DNA of 64,000 nucleotides from Sphingomonas panacis (lineage in GTDB: Bacteria > Pseudomonadota > Alphaproteobacteria > Sphingomonadales > Sphingomonadaceae). Positions 44,164 through 53,786 of the stretch are shown here, in pieces. Positions within the stretch are counted from its first letter, which is position 1. The number at the start of each line of letters is the position of its first letter. Below the pieces are notes generated by a model, which was given only the letters and a program-made list of their open reading frames with translations, searched no databases and had not been told where the DNA came from. The translations under genes were made by a program, and so were the position numbers. Location of the stretch: contig NZ_CP014169.1 of the NCBI RefSeq assembly GCF_001717955.1, positions 255,134-319,133 on the forward strand, in the 5' to 3' direction.

Positions 44164-45911
44164 TGCGCACCCGGTTCCTCATGATCATCAGTGATCGCTC
44201 CGACCTCCCCGCGGTGGCTACGGCAGCAGCGTCAGATACGGCCCTGCCGATCCGGTTTACTCGCTCGCGAATTGCTGTGCTGGCCGACCAGGACGTTCTT
44301 GTAGCCGAGAGCGGAGAGGAGTCCGGTGCGATAGTTGGGCATGTTTTTGGGCGAGACCGTTGCGAGGGCCGTGTTCAGGCTTTTTCCAAGGACGATCAGA
44401 TTGCCCTTCTTGCGACGCGAGGCCGACATCTCATCGAACGTTTCTGGGGAGGCTATGTCGCAGTGTTCCCTGGGTCGGAATGGGATAGCATTTCAGTCTT
44501 TCGCGACCCTTCTGGTGCGATGCCTGCCTATTACGTAAGAGCGGATGATTTTACGTTGGTTGCTTCTGACGTCAACCTACTGAGGGTTTCGGGCCATTTC
44601 ACTGCGGATATCGACTTTGTCGGGGTCATCCGACATCTTTTAGCGCCTGACCTTCGGACGACACGAACTTGCCTATGTGGCCTCCGCGAGGTTCTTCAGG
44701 GACATGAGCTGAGTGTGAATGCCCGCTCGCTAGTGCAGGTTCCCCGATGGTCGCCCTGGGACTTTGCCGCGCAGCACGTTGCATACGAGCTGCCAGAGGA
44801 AGCCAGCGAGCGTGTTCGGCAAGCGACGATGTTGGCAGTCCGCGGCTGGGCTTCTTGCTATGGTCACATCGTTCTCGGGGTCTCGGGTGGACTGGATTCC
44901 TCGATCGTTGGTTGCTGCGCCGCCAAAGCGCACGGCACGCTGACCTGCCTCACACTCGCGACCGAAGAGTCTGCCGGCGACGAGCGATTCTACGCGCGCG
45001 AGTTAGCTCGTGCCCTCAAAGTTCCGCTCGAGGAGCGGATGCTCGAAGTCGCTGACGTCGACTTGGCACGTAGCGATGCCAGCCATCTGCCACGTCCCGT
45101 CGCTCGCGCGTTCGCGCAGTCTGTTGATCGCGTGTCACTGGATGTCGCCCGGGCGGCCGAGGCGGATGCCTTCTTTACTGGCAACGGCGGCGACAGCGTA
45201 TTCTGTTATCAGCAGTCGGTCCTCCCAGTTGCAGATAGGATATTGGTCGAAGGCTTAGGCTCCGGACCATGGCGAACGATCTGCGAAGTCGCAAAGATGG
45301 CCGAAACAAGCGTTCTGCGCGTTGCGGCTCTGGGTGCCCATAGGGCCTGGATCAGACCGCGACGATATCCGTGGCGACTCAACAAAATGTTCTTGTCGAA
45401 GTCTGCGATTAATTTCGCAGCAATGACCATTGATCATCCCTGGCTGGATGGGCCGAAGAATGCACTTCCGGGAAAGGCAGCGCACATTGCATACCTGCTT
45501 CGCGTCCAGAATCATCTCGAGGGGTTTAGGCGAGAGCTGAATTATCCGGTCATATCTCCGCTCATGTCCCAGCCCGTCGTTGAAGCTTGTCTCCGAGTAT
45601 CGACTTGGCATTGGTGCCTCGGCAGTCGAAATCGGTCGATAGCACGGCGGGCATTCGCAGATATGCTGCCACGGTCTATCGCCGAGCGCACGACAAAGGG
45701 TGGGCCCGACGGTTTCGTATTGCGCGTCTTCAATCAGCGCCGTGCCGAGATCTCGACGCTCCTGCTGGATGGTGTTTTGGCCCAAAGAGGCCTAATCGAT
45801 GTCGACGACGTTCGGGCCGGGCTTTCCGTAAAGGGAGACCAAAGCCGCATTACACAATATCGGCTGCTGACGCTTTTGGATGCCGAGGCGTGGCTGCGAG
45901 CGTTGTGCTAG
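44163..45911 (+). CDS. Lasso peptide C protein: asparagine-synthetase-like macrolactam synthetase
   Basis: A 582-residue protein of the asparagine synthase B fold. The ATP pyrophosphatase motif is VSGGLDSSIVG (Ser-Gly-Gly-Leu-Asp-Ser-Ser at about residues 241-247). The N-terminal glutaminase-like domain has lost the catalytic Cys2 (it reads MRTRFLMII), as in all lasso C proteins, so no ammonia is made. It adenylates the Asp8 side chain and closes the ring with the core N-terminus while the tail is threaded. TGATG couples it to the B gene. Codon use looks more A+T-rich than the tra genes. The 3' end overlaps the convergent isopeptidase by 4 bases. Confidence 0.93.
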   Translation: MRTRFLMIISDRSDLPAVATAAASDTALPIRFTRSRIAVLADQDVLVAESGEESGAIVGHVFGRDRCEGRVQAFSKDDQIALLATRGRHLIERFWGGYVAVFPGSEWDSISVFRDPSGAMPAYYVRADDFTLVASDVNLLRVSGHFTADIDFVGVIRHLLAPDLRTTRTCLCGLREVLQGHELSVNARSLVQVPRWSPWDFAAQHVAYELPEEASERVRQATMLAVRGWASCYGHIVLGVSGGLDSSIVGCCAAKAHGTLTCLTLATEESAGDERFYARELARALKVPLEERMLEVADVDLARSDASHLPRPVARAFAQSVDRVSLDVARAAEADAFFTGNGGDSVFCYQQSVLPVADRILVEGLGSGPWRTICEVAKMAETSVLRVAALGAHRAWIRPRRYPWRLNKMFLSKSAINFAAMTIDHPWLDGPKNALPGKAAHIAYLLRVQNHLEGFRRELNYPVISPLMSQPVVEACLRVSTWHWCLGSRNRSIARRAFADMLPRSIAERTTKGGPDGFVLRVFNQRRAEISTLLLDGVLAQRGLIDVDDVRAGLSVKGDQSRITQYRLLTLLDAEAWLRALC

Positions 45912-48073
45912 GGTGTCGACAGAGGTGTGGGCGCCACCGTCGACGAAAGGGACCGCCACCGCGCATATTGTCGATCCTTACTCGGGTCTGCGTCCACATG
46001 TCCTAGTAGCCAGTAGCGAAACCAATCTACGTTTCGATTGTAGATCGAAAACCTGTGCGCCGGTTGCCATTTTATGTGATATTCATTCGGGAATACATAA
46101 AGCTCGGTACTTCGTCTGTGAGCCTTGAGCAGCGAGTATGACTCGAGGGCCAGCAGATATTCATCATCGGCGACCTGGAAAAGGATAGGTGAGTTGATGC
46201 TATCCGCGTGCATCCCAACGGACATCGGTTGCCAGAAGGCGCTCTGTCCTGTCTCAAGGGTCGGATAGCCAAGATCCACTAACTGGGCGGCCCAAGCCTG
46301 GCCACCAAATACCTGGGTGCTAAGTGGCTCCATGAATCCCGAGGACACAGCCGCGGCTGCGAAGAGCCCGGGCGCATTCACGAGGGCGAATTGGACGGTA
46401 GCGGCGCCGTCGCTCGATCCGGTTATGGCGAGCTTTCGCGGGTCGGCGATTCCTCGCGACACGGCTATCGCAACACCGCCAAGCAAAGAGGAATGAACAC
46501 TTCGTCGGTCCTGCCATTCTCGCTGGTCGGCCACTTGAGCGTCGCGTATCGATCGAAGCGATCCGTCTTTGACCGTTTCGTAAAAATCTGGGGGGCGCTG
46601 GAGGCTGAGCACCGCAAACCCCTCGGCCGCGAGCGGGAAGATCGGGTATTCGTCGCCCACACCCCCGCGTAGAAATCCGCGAGAGATATACTGCACCACG
46701 ATCATGGGTAAGCGCTCGCCTGGTCGGTGTCCGAAAGGGACGACCAGGTCTCCAAAGCTCTCCAGACCAAACGCGTTCCGCCATCGGAGTCGCGTTACTG
46801 ACCCGAGCCGCAAGCTCGAGAACTCTGGGTTAGGATCAAATAGGGGTGTTGTTTTGCCGGTATGGATATCGATAAGAACAATTTGGCGCGGCCGGGAAGA
46901 GGCTTCCCGCAGGCAAACAAGAGCAGGACCGGCCAATCGACAGCCCGACAGAAGATCATCGGTGACAAGTGCGCGGCTGACCCGCCCACGCGGAGTCCAT
47001 CGGTAAAGGGAGTTCTGGCTATCGCCCCAACCACCACGACGTAGGAAGAGGAGCGTCCGCCCGCCATCGACCCACCACATTGCCTCGATCCCGCGCAAAC
47101 CACTGATGCAAGCGGGGTCATTGCATTTGGCGCTGGTGCCATCGGCCAGTCTTGCCCAAAGATCTACCTTTCCGACATAATTGTTCTGATCGCGCTTGAT
47201 CGTCCAAGCGGTCGGCCCAAATGGCCACTCCGCCGACAGACGTGCGCCCTCAGGCAATACGCTGCTCGCTTTCGGATCGAAGACGCGCCGATCCGATTCA
47301 GTCAACGGGACAAGTTTACCTATGGCCAGTTCGATTGCTTGGAACGCAAGCGGGATCGACCCTTCAAGAGATGGGCGGTTGCGGGCGCTCGGAACGAATT
47401 TGTCATCATACAGGAAGCCGCCCAAGCTCTCGCGCTCTTGCGCTGCAACGGCCCCGACTAACGCCGGCTCGTTTGCAAACAACAACCGCCGCCCGTCGGC
47501 TGACCACGCAATGCGCCGGACATTCGTTGTTGATTGTGTAACGGTGACCGCATGTTTGTCGGGGAGCGATACGGTCCTCGCCTGGACGATTCCTTCTTCC
47601 AATCTGAGATAGGCTAGCGAGCGTCCATCAGGTGACCAGCGCGGAGTATTGGCGATCACGGAGCCGCTCGTCGACCGGAGTCCCCGGACTATGGGGGTGG
47701 TGAGGATGATTCCGCGTCCCGTGTCGACCAAACGTGGCACCGCCCCTCGGCGTAAGTCTATGACGACGAGCGCCTGGCAATAGTCGTTTGCATCCGGATC
47801 GCCGCGCGTGAGAACGAACGCAACTTCGTGTCCGTCAGGGGAAATCGCCAACGGGCTCTCTCCGGCGCCGGCGATCGGGCCGATGTCTCGTAAGCCAATG
47901 AGGTCCCGTGTTGTGATGTCTCGCATTGGGAACGTTGAAACGCCCGGGCCCGCAATTATGCCGGCACATATCTCCGATGCTGCAGCTGGTCCGCCCGCAA
48001 ATGAGAGGGTGAGTAACGCGAGAGCGCAAGCCCACGCTACGGCTGGGCTATGCCCATTCTTGCATCGCGACAC
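45908..48073 (-). CDS. Lasso peptide isopeptidase (prolyl-oligopeptidase fold)
   Basis: A 721-residue exported protein of the AtxE/SpI-IsoP class. A signal peptide (AVAWACALALLTLSFAGGPAAA-SE) is followed by a beta-propeller-type domain and a C-terminal alpha/beta hydrolase domain. The nucleophile is Ser554 in ITGSSDGAATVQF, with the acid near Asp636/637 (LFQVADDEYL) and His666 (PNEYHIKWQP). Such enzymes specifically hydrolyse the isopeptide bond of their own lasso peptide. It begins with GTG three bases after the TonB receptor stop, so it is the last gene of the sigma/FecR/receptor operon. Confidence 0.9.
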   Translation of the reverse strand: MSRCKNGHSPAVAWACALALLTLSFAGGPAAASEICAGIIAGPGVSTFPMRDITTRDLIGLRDIGPIAGAGESPLAISPDGHEVAFVLTRGDPDANDYCQALVVIDLRRGAVPRLVDTGRGIILTTPIVRGLRSTSGSVIANTPRWSPDGRSLAYLRLEEGIVQARTVSLPDKHAVTVTQSTTNVRRIAWSADGRRLLFANEPALVGAVAAQERESLGGFLYDDKFVPSARNRPSLEGSIPLAFQAIELAIGKLVPLTESDRRVFDPKASSVLPEGARLSAEWPFGPTAWTIKRDQNNYVGKVDLWARLADGTSAKCNDPACISGLRGIEAMWWVDGGRTLLFLRRGGWGDSQNSLYRWTPRGRVSRALVTDDLLSGCRLAGPALVCLREASSRPRQIVLIDIHTGKTTPLFDPNPEFSSLRLGSVTRLRWRNAFGLESFGDLVVPFGHRPGERLPMIVVQYISRGFLRGGVGDEYPIFPLAAEGFAVLSLQRPPDFYETVKDGSLRSIRDAQVADQREWQDRRSVHSSLLGGVAIAVSRGIADPRKLAITGSSDGAATVQFALVNAPGLFAAAAVSSGFMEPLSTQVFGGQAWAAQLVDLGYPTLETGQSAFWQPMSVGMHADSINSPILFQVADDEYLLALESYSLLKAHRRSTELYVFPNEYHIKWQPAHRFSIYNRNVDWFRYWLLGHVDADPSKDRQYARWRSLSSTVAPTPLSTP

Positions 48074-48076
48074 TGT

Positions 48077-50674
48077 TCACCACGATTTCGAAATGGTGAA
48101 GCTGATGAAGCGGCCTGCAGGCGAGTAGTTCGCAGAGTCGTAGGGCGCCTGACTTACCTGTGTCGTCGTGATAACAGAGGGCTTGTTGTTTAACAGATTC
48201 TGGGCCGACAATGTCAGATCGATGCCGCTCAGCAAGCGTGACGCCGGCTTCAGACGAACGCGGCCGGTAAGATCAAGGGTGGTCATCGACCCGACGCGAT
48301 ACTCTGCCGCATTCCGCTGATCATCGACGCCGCCAATGTAATTGATGAATGGCGAAATTGTCACCTGTTCTGTCTGCCAGATGACGCCAGCGCGGCCGCG
48401 GAAGTGAGGGGGATTGAACAGCGTTCCGGCGAGAGGCACCTCGGGCTGAAGGGCGCTGAGTGTTTGCCGACTTCGGATGTAGCTGCCGTTCCCGGACAAT
48501 GTCACCGAGCCGAGCGGACCATCCCAAGCCCTGTATCGTAGGCTAAGATCGATGCCACTGATGTGTTGGCGGGTGGCGTTAGTATACTGGCTGTGAATTA
48601 TCGCGCCGACCTTTGCGGGATCGAACGCGCCGCTCGAGTTGTTGAAAAATTGCGCGCCATTGAGAGCTGAGACGATATCGGCGCCGGTGGGATTGAGGGT
48701 GATTAGATCTGCATAGATCGGGTTGCTGAGCGCCTGCGTGATATAGGTGACGGGGGTCACGATCCGGTCACGGTAGTCGACGGAGAAATAGGTCAAATCT
48801 GCGGACAGGCCGGGCACCGAGCGCGGATGGGCTGAGAGCGTGGCGGTCCAGCTAGTTGCACGCTCGGGCTTCAGGTCCGGATTTCCGCCTCCCGAGTAGA
48901 GGCCAACGGTTCCCGGCTTGAAACCGGTACCCCCAAAAACTGGTATATCGTAGACCGACGCCCCTTTTACGCTGAAGAGTTGGTACAGTGTTGGGGCCTT
49001 GAAGGATTTTCCCCACGACACCTTTAGGTCGATGTCCGACGTCGGCGAGTATATTGCGCCGACCTTCGGAGTGAACACGGTATCAATGCGTTTGTAATCC
49101 TCATACCTGACGGCGCCGCTCAAAATTAGGCGACGCGCAAACGGCAAGCCGTTTTCTCCGGTGATGATCGGTAGGGTTATCTCGGCAAAGCCGTACGCAT
49201 CGCGTTGGGTTGCATCTATATCTTGCGAGGATGGAGAGATAAGATCGCGCGAGGCAAGGCCGTTCTCGCGATAGCCGGCGCCGATAGCGGCCTTTACCGA
49301 ACCGCCGGGCAGGTTGAAAATACTTCCTCGCGCGAGCAATTCAGTACCTTCAGCATGATTACAATAGCAAGAGCGGGTATGGGAACTGACTGCCCCGTTG
49401 GTATAGCCTGTCGAGTTGAATACGGTACGGTCCTCGCCATAAACTCCGGAGATCGATACCTCCCAGTCTCTCCACAATTCGTAGGTTAGGCTGGGGGCGA
49501 TCGTGAATGACTTGCTTGTGTAAAGAGTACGATTGCCACGCACGAGGTAGTTGCCAGCGGCAGACAGGGCATACGTACGGTCAGTCCAGCGCTCGTTGAA
49601 AAGCCCATCGACCGATAAGGTTAGTCCAGGGGCCAGGGTCTGGTGCGCGCTCAGCGTTGCGCTGTGATGTTTGAGTGCAGGATAAAGGAAAAGGCCCGGC
49701 GAGCGGGCAGCGGCATAGTCTCGTTGGCGGGCCAGAACAGGGGTGTCCTTTTCAAAGTCATATGATGCCATGAGGCCGCCTGACCCCCATGTCTTTCCAC
49801 CGACGAGGCTGTATTGTTGCTGTTCATTGCCTCCATCGGTCGATGCCCCGAAGCGCGCGGTGCTATCCAAACCGCTATAGTCGCGCTTAAGAATGATGTT
49901 TGCCACGCCCGCTACGGCATCGGAGCCATAGAGCGCGGAGGCTCCATCGGTGACAATCTCAACTCGATCGACTGCCGCGAGCGGTATCGCCGAAATGTCT
50001 ATCGCCTGTGCGGCGCCGTTGAACGACAGTCGGTGCCCGTTAAGCAAGGTCAGTGTCGCATCTGAACCGAGACCGCGAAGATTGATTGAGGAAGCACCGC
50101 CGAGGTAACTACCCACACTTTCTGGGACGTTCTGGCCGATGCCGGGGTTCTGGCCCGCGCCGGAAGCCTGTGGAAGCGCCCTTATCGCGTCGGCCAACGT
50201 ATTTTGACCGGCGTTAAGCATGTCCTCGTGAGAGATAGTCAATGTTGGCGAGGGTGATTGTGCGCCACGAATGCGGGAACCCGTAACCAGGATATCGTTC
50301 GAGAGGCTGACGTCTCCGCTCCTCACCGTCGAACCGGCTAGCTCCGTGTCCGACGGCTCCGATCGCCCCCGGATCAAGATCGCCCCGTTGCGATAGGTAG
50401 CAACAAGGCCGCTCTCTTTGAGAAGGGCCTCGATGGCCTCATTCGGTGTGAAGCTGCCGTCGATTTTGGGCGCACGCTTGCCGTCCACGAGGGCAGATTC
50501 GAAGATGACTTCGCGTCCGGATGTCCGGCCGATCGCCCGGAGCGCGGTACCTAGATCTTGTGCCTCGAGATGATATTCCCGCCGCTGCTCCGATCCAGCC
50601 GTTGCTGGAGAGGACATTGCGATGGCCGCTAGCCCGACTGCCCCGAGAAGAATTCGTCCATGTCGTTGTACCAT
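48077..50674 (-). CDS. TonB-dependent receptor with STN signalling domain (FecA-like)
   Basis: An 865-residue outer-membrane receptor. The signal peptide (LLGAVGLAAIAMSSPATAG) is followed by an STN (secretin/TonB short) domain: EYHLEAQDLGTALRAIGRTSGREVIFES, GSFTPNEAIEALLKESGLVATYRNGAILI. That domain is used to signal to a FecR-type anti-sigma. Then come a TonB-box region (DILVTGSRIRG), a plug (DALRALPQASG... LNLRGLGSDATLTLLNGHR) and a 22-strand barrel ending YSPAGRFISFTISKSW. It probably binds and imports the mature lasso peptide (or its siderophore-like complex) and triggers the sigma factor. Isopeptidase lies immediately downstream. Confidence 0.92.
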   Translation of the reverse strand: MVQRHGRILLGAVGLAAIAMSSPATAGSEQRREYHLEAQDLGTALRAIGRTSGREVIFESALVDGKRAPKIDGSFTPNEAIEALLKESGLVATYRNGAILIRGRSEPSDTELAGSTVRSGDVSLSNDILVTGSRIRGAQSPSPTLTISHEDMLNAGQNTLADAIRALPQASGAGQNPGIGQNVPESVGSYLGGASSINLRGLGSDATLTLLNGHRLSFNGAAQAIDISAIPLAAVDRVEIVTDGASALYGSDAVAGVANIILKRDYSGLDSTARFGASTDGGNEQQQYSLVGGKTWGSGGLMASYDFEKDTPVLARQRDYAAARSPGLFLYPALKHHSATLSAHQTLAPGLTLSVDGLFNERWTDRTYALSAAGNYLVRGNRTLYTSKSFTIAPSLTYELWRDWEVSISGVYGEDRTVFNSTGYTNGAVSSHTRSCYCNHAEGTELLARGSIFNLPGGSVKAAIGAGYRENGLASRDLISPSSQDIDATQRDAYGFAEITLPIITGENGLPFARRLILSGAVRYEDYKRIDTVFTPKVGAIYSPTSDIDLKVSWGKSFKAPTLYQLFSVKGASVYDIPVFGGTGFKPGTVGLYSGGGNPDLKPERATSWTATLSAHPRSVPGLSADLTYFSVDYRDRIVTPVTYITQALSNPIYADLITLNPTGADIVSALNGAQFFNNSSGAFDPAKVGAIIHSQYTNATRQHISGIDLSLRYRAWDGPLGSVTLSGNGSYIRSRQTLSALQPEVPLAGTLFNPPHFRGRAGVIWQTEQVTISPFINYIGGVDDQRNAAEYRVGSMTTLDLTGRVRLKPASRLLSGIDLTLSAQNLLNNKPSVITTTQVSQAPYDSANYSPAGRFISFTISKSW

Positions 50675-50740
50675 CTATGCCCCCTTCCGCTCGCCGGGAT
50701 TGGGCAAGCCGCTCGGGCATCCACGATCGGGAAAGGCTGA

Positions 50741-51823
50741 TTATGAGGAGGTGCGGCAATTTTTTGTGGTGTCGGCGCCGCACGAGCGGGCCAGGGTGAT
50801 ACTGTCAGCGGTCTGGGTCACGCTCAGCCTGAGCATCACGGCAAGATTGTCAGCCAAGGTATGCGTGTCCGTGAGCCGGAACGTGCCTGAAATGCGCAAG
50901 TCGGCCAGATCGGTGGTTGAGAGAATTATCGGCATCGTGGAGTAGCGATTTGCTTCAACGACGAGGTCCGCGAGCCTGATATGGTCGAAGTCTCTAACAT
51001 TCTGCGGCCAATTGTCGGCATCCGCCGCTGCGGCCGGTGCGGCCTGCTCCGGGAGACTCGGTGGTCCAAAGCTGATCTCCTCGCCCGGGACCAGACGCTT
51101 GACGCGCGTAGCAGGGCTTCCGCTCCGGGCCGGCGTCGGCACCACGACCTCGACCACTCCGCGCAGCAAATGCACGTGCACCTTGTCGTCGGAAGTGAGC
51201 CCGACATCGAAGAGCGTGCCCCGAGCGGTTACCGAGCCACCTCCGGCGCGGACGACGAAGGGTTGCGCGGCATGCGCGACAGAGAAGCGTCCGCGGCCTC
51301 GGATCAGCCGTAAGCCTCGCTCCTGGCCCGTGAAGGCGACGGCAAGGAGGCTGTCGGTGTCGAGGGTGACCGATGAGCCATCCTGCAGAGCGAATGTCCT
51401 AATTTCGCCCACACGCGTGCTCAACTGGGTCGGCGCGCTTCGGGCCACGACGGGCTGGCGCCCGACTGCCATTGAATCTGCGCTGTGCTCGTGGCGCTGC
51501 GTGATGCTGAGCGACAAGACGCCCGCGATCGTCGCCGTCGCTACGAATGCGATCAATATCCGCCGCCTGTCTTTCGTCGCCTCATTTGGGATGGCCTCCG
51601 GCTCGCCGTCTCCCGGCGGGTCGCCCGCCCTGAGGCCCTTCCCGATGCTGAAGGTCTCAGCGATTCTGTTATAGGCCGAGCGGTGGAGCGCACCTCGCGC
51701 CAGCCAGGCTTCGAACTCTTCGCGGCGTGCGCCTGCCTCCGGGCCGCGCATCGTGGCAAACCAGTCGGCCGCCTCATCCCGCAACTGCCCGCCGGGCGGC
51801 AATGGATCTTCTTGGGAGGTCAT
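50741..51823 (-). CDS. FecR-like anti-sigma factor
   Basis: A 360-residue single-pass inner-membrane regulator. The cytoplasmic N-terminal domain (DEAADWFATMRGPEAGARREEFEAWLARGALHRSAYNRI) matches the DUF4880 anti-sigma region, one transmembrane helix follows (ILIAFVATATIAGVLSLSI), then the periplasmic FecR beta-domain (VGEIRTFALQDGSSVTLDTDSLLAVAF, RGRGRFSVAH) and a C-terminal STN-like part (LADLVVEANRYSTMPIIL). It relays a signal from the receptor to the sigma factor. Its start overlaps the sigma stop by 4 bases. Confidence 0.92.
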   Translation of the reverse strand: MTSQEDPLPPGGQLRDEAADWFATMRGPEAGARREEFEAWLARGALHRSAYNRIAETFSIGKGLRAGDPPGDGEPEAIPNEATKDRRRILIAFVATATIAGVLSLSITQRHEHSADSMAVGRQPVVARSAPTQLSTRVGEIRTFALQDGSSVTLDTDSLLAVAFTGQERGLRLIRGRGRFSVAHAAQPFVVRAGGGSVTARGTLFDVGLTSDDKVHVHLLRGVVEVVVPTPARSGSPATRVKRLVPGEEISFGPPSLPEQAAPAAAADADNWPQNVRDFDHIRLADLVVEANRYSTMPIILSTTDLADLRISGTFRLTDTHTLADNLAVMLRLSVTQTADSITLARSCGADTTKNCRTSS

Positions 51824-52479
51824 TCGCGCTCCAGAGCAGCGTCGATATGGGAAAGGGCTCGCGCCACGTGATATTGGACCGTCGGGATGCTGAGTCCCAG
51901 CCGATGCGCAATATCCTTGTAAGTGAGTTCCTCGACCCGATGAAGTAGAAAGACGTCGCGCGTCTTGTCAGGCAGTTCCCCGAGCGCGCGGCGATAGACG
52001 CGCATCACGTCTCCAGCTTCGATCTGAAGCGTCTGTTCCGGCGCGACCCCGGGATCGACTCCCTCTCCAAATTGCACCCGAAATGGCGCAAGTCGCCTTT
52101 CCTGACTCTTCGAGCGATCGAACAGCAGGTTGCGCGCAATTCGCTGCAGATAGGGCGCGGGCTGCGACAGCGGACTCCTGGCCATGAACCCAGCGAGACG
52201 GGCGAAAGCCTCCTGGACGAGGTCCGCTGCCTCGTCATTCTCTCGGACCCTGCTCCGGAAGTAACGCGTGAGCTTTGGCCCCTCGCGGCGGTAGACTGCG
52301 TCCAGGTCCTCTGGGGAGGCGCGCTCCGGTCTTCGTTGGTTCGGTTGGATGTGCGGACGCGAAGGATGACTGGGCTCAAGCGGGAGCCTGAGGCTTTTAG
52401 ATGGCTGCGGCATTCGTGCACTTGACCTCGCGGGCCGACAAGCATCGGGCCCCGGCGACCGGTGCCGACGATAAGGCAA
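51820..52479 (-). CDS. Extracytoplasmic-function (FecI-like) sigma factor
   Basis: A 219-residue (or shorter) ECF sigma factor. Region 2: LDAVYRREGPKLTRYFRSRVRENDEAADLVQEAFARLAGFM. Region 4: DKTRDVFLLHRVEELTYKDIAHRLGLSIPTVQYHVARALSHID. The N-terminal extension before about residue 50 is proline/arginine-rich and probably not real; ATG 52413 is an alternative start. It heads the operon with FecR, receptor and isopeptidase, the FecIRA arrangement. It should direct expression of this operon, and possibly the lasso A-B-C operon, when the receptor is occupied. Confidence 0.9.
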   Translation of the reverse strand: MPYRRHRSPGPDACRPARSSARMPQPSKSLRLPLEPSHPSRPHIQPNQRRPERASPEDLDAVYRREGPKLTRYFRSRVRENDEAADLVQEAFARLAGFMARSPLSQPAPYLQRIARNLLFDRSKSQERRLAPFRVQFGEGVDPGVAPEQTLQIEAGDVMRVYRRALGELPDKTRDVFLLHRVEELTYKDIAHRLGLSIPTVQYHVARALSHIDAALERE

Positions 52480-52721
52480 GGTATGCCTGGAGGGATGCGA
52501 TGCACCCGCTCCGGCCGCCCGACGTGCACCGACGGGCGTAATGATCCTGGCAGGATAATCCTATGGGTTGTTGCCAGCGTTACGAACCCATGCCCGCGAT
52601 TATGTACAGCAGGCAGACATGTTGCAAGTGCTCACAGCTCGGCGGTGGTGGCTCAGTTTGAATTCCTGCTGTCGCCCCAGAAGCCGCCGTGTCGGACAAT
52701 AGGGCCCGTTGGCGAGACCGC

Positions 52722-53594
52722 TCATTCCGGCTGGTCGAGAAGTTCGGTTACAGCCGCGTGAAACGCGGCGGGGGCCTGTTGCGGCCCTCCGTGACTGACA
52801 TCGGGCAGGATCACGAGCTTCGCCCCCGGGATCAGATGGGCGAGCATCTCCGTGTGAGCCGCCGCAATGAATTGCTCGTGCGCTCCGTCGGCCACGACGG
52901 TCCTGGCCCTTATGGCCCCCAACTCGGCCGGAGCCAGATCCGGCTCCTTCTCATAGAGATCCGCAAGCGCTGCGCGAAGTGCCTTGAAACCATCGGGCGT
53001 GGGAGACAGCGCCCGATACTGCGCCTCCATCCGGGCCATGAACACGGCGCCCATGCCCTTCATCGCCGGATCGGGAGGCACCGTCGTCTCCGCGTGGGTG
53101 TTGAAGTTGGCTCCCCAGACAAAAAGCCTGTCCACGCGCTCGGGATGATCGATGGCAAGGATCAAGCCGGTGACGCCGCCATCGCTTAAACCAACGACCG
53201 ACGCCTTGCGCACTCCAGTCGCATCCAGCACCACGATCGCATCGGAGGCGAACCGTCGATAGCTCAGAGGCGCAGGGCCTATCGTGCTCCGACCGTGGCC
53301 GCGCGTGTCCATCACGATGACTTCGTGCGTTTTCGCGAGCTGCGGCACCGCAAAGCCCCAAGATTCCGACGACGCAAGGCCGCCATGGAGCAGAAGAACC
53401 GGCGACCCGCCGTTGCGATTGAACACGGCGAAATACAGCCTGGCGCCGTCATGATCCACGAAGCCGGTGCGCTCGGGGCGCGGGAGCGCCGGAACTTCCG
53501 GGACGGTCGCCCACAACGGTGGCGCCTGGCCAGCCGCGATATTCGGTGCGGTTATCGATACCAGCACGGCCAGCGTGCCCGCCACCCATCTCAT
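52722..53594 (-). CDS. Secreted alpha/beta hydrolase
   Basis: A 290-residue alpha/beta-fold hydrolase. ATG 53594 follows AGAGGAGCATTGCG and begins a signal peptide (MRWVAGTLAVLVSITAPNIAAGQ). The nucleophile elbow is GLSDGG (Ser in VVGLSDGGVTGL), the HG oxyanion stretch is LLLHGGLASSESWGF, and the catalytic His is in LPDVSHGG. It resembles epoxide-hydrolase/dienelactone-type esterases. It is divergent in role from the lasso cluster; no direct link is seen although it follows the sigma gene's promoter region on the same strand. Confidence 0.83.
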   Translation of the reverse strand: MRWVAGTLAVLVSITAPNIAAGQAPPLWATVPEVPALPRPERTGFVDHDGARLYFAVFNRNGGSPVLLLHGGLASSESWGFAVPQLAKTHEVIVMDTRGHGRSTIGPAPLSYRRFASDAIVVLDATGVRKASVVGLSDGGVTGLILAIDHPERVDRLFVWGANFNTHAETTVPPDPAMKGMGAVFMARMEAQYRALSPTPDGFKALRAALADLYEKEPDLAPAELGAIRARTVVADGAHEQFIAAAHTEMLAHLIPGAKLVILPDVSHGGPQQAPAAFHAAVTELLDQPE

Positions 53595-53786
53595 CGCAAT
53601 GCTCCTCTGGTCGGAGGAGGCGTAAAGCCCGGCGGCCTGATTTCCAATGTCAGTTTGACTTTGATGGCCGCCCACCAGGCAGACGGAGCGCTCTCCGCCA
53701 ATCCTCATCGTTTCACCTCAGGTCGATGGTGGCGGTCCGCCTTAGGCGGAATTTCAGCGACCACTACCAGCTCCGCGCCGGCCGAG

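Noticed and set aside
44730..45785. Minus-strand frames inside the lasso C gene
   Set aside because: They have no domain resemblance and lie opposite a strongly supported enzyme gene.
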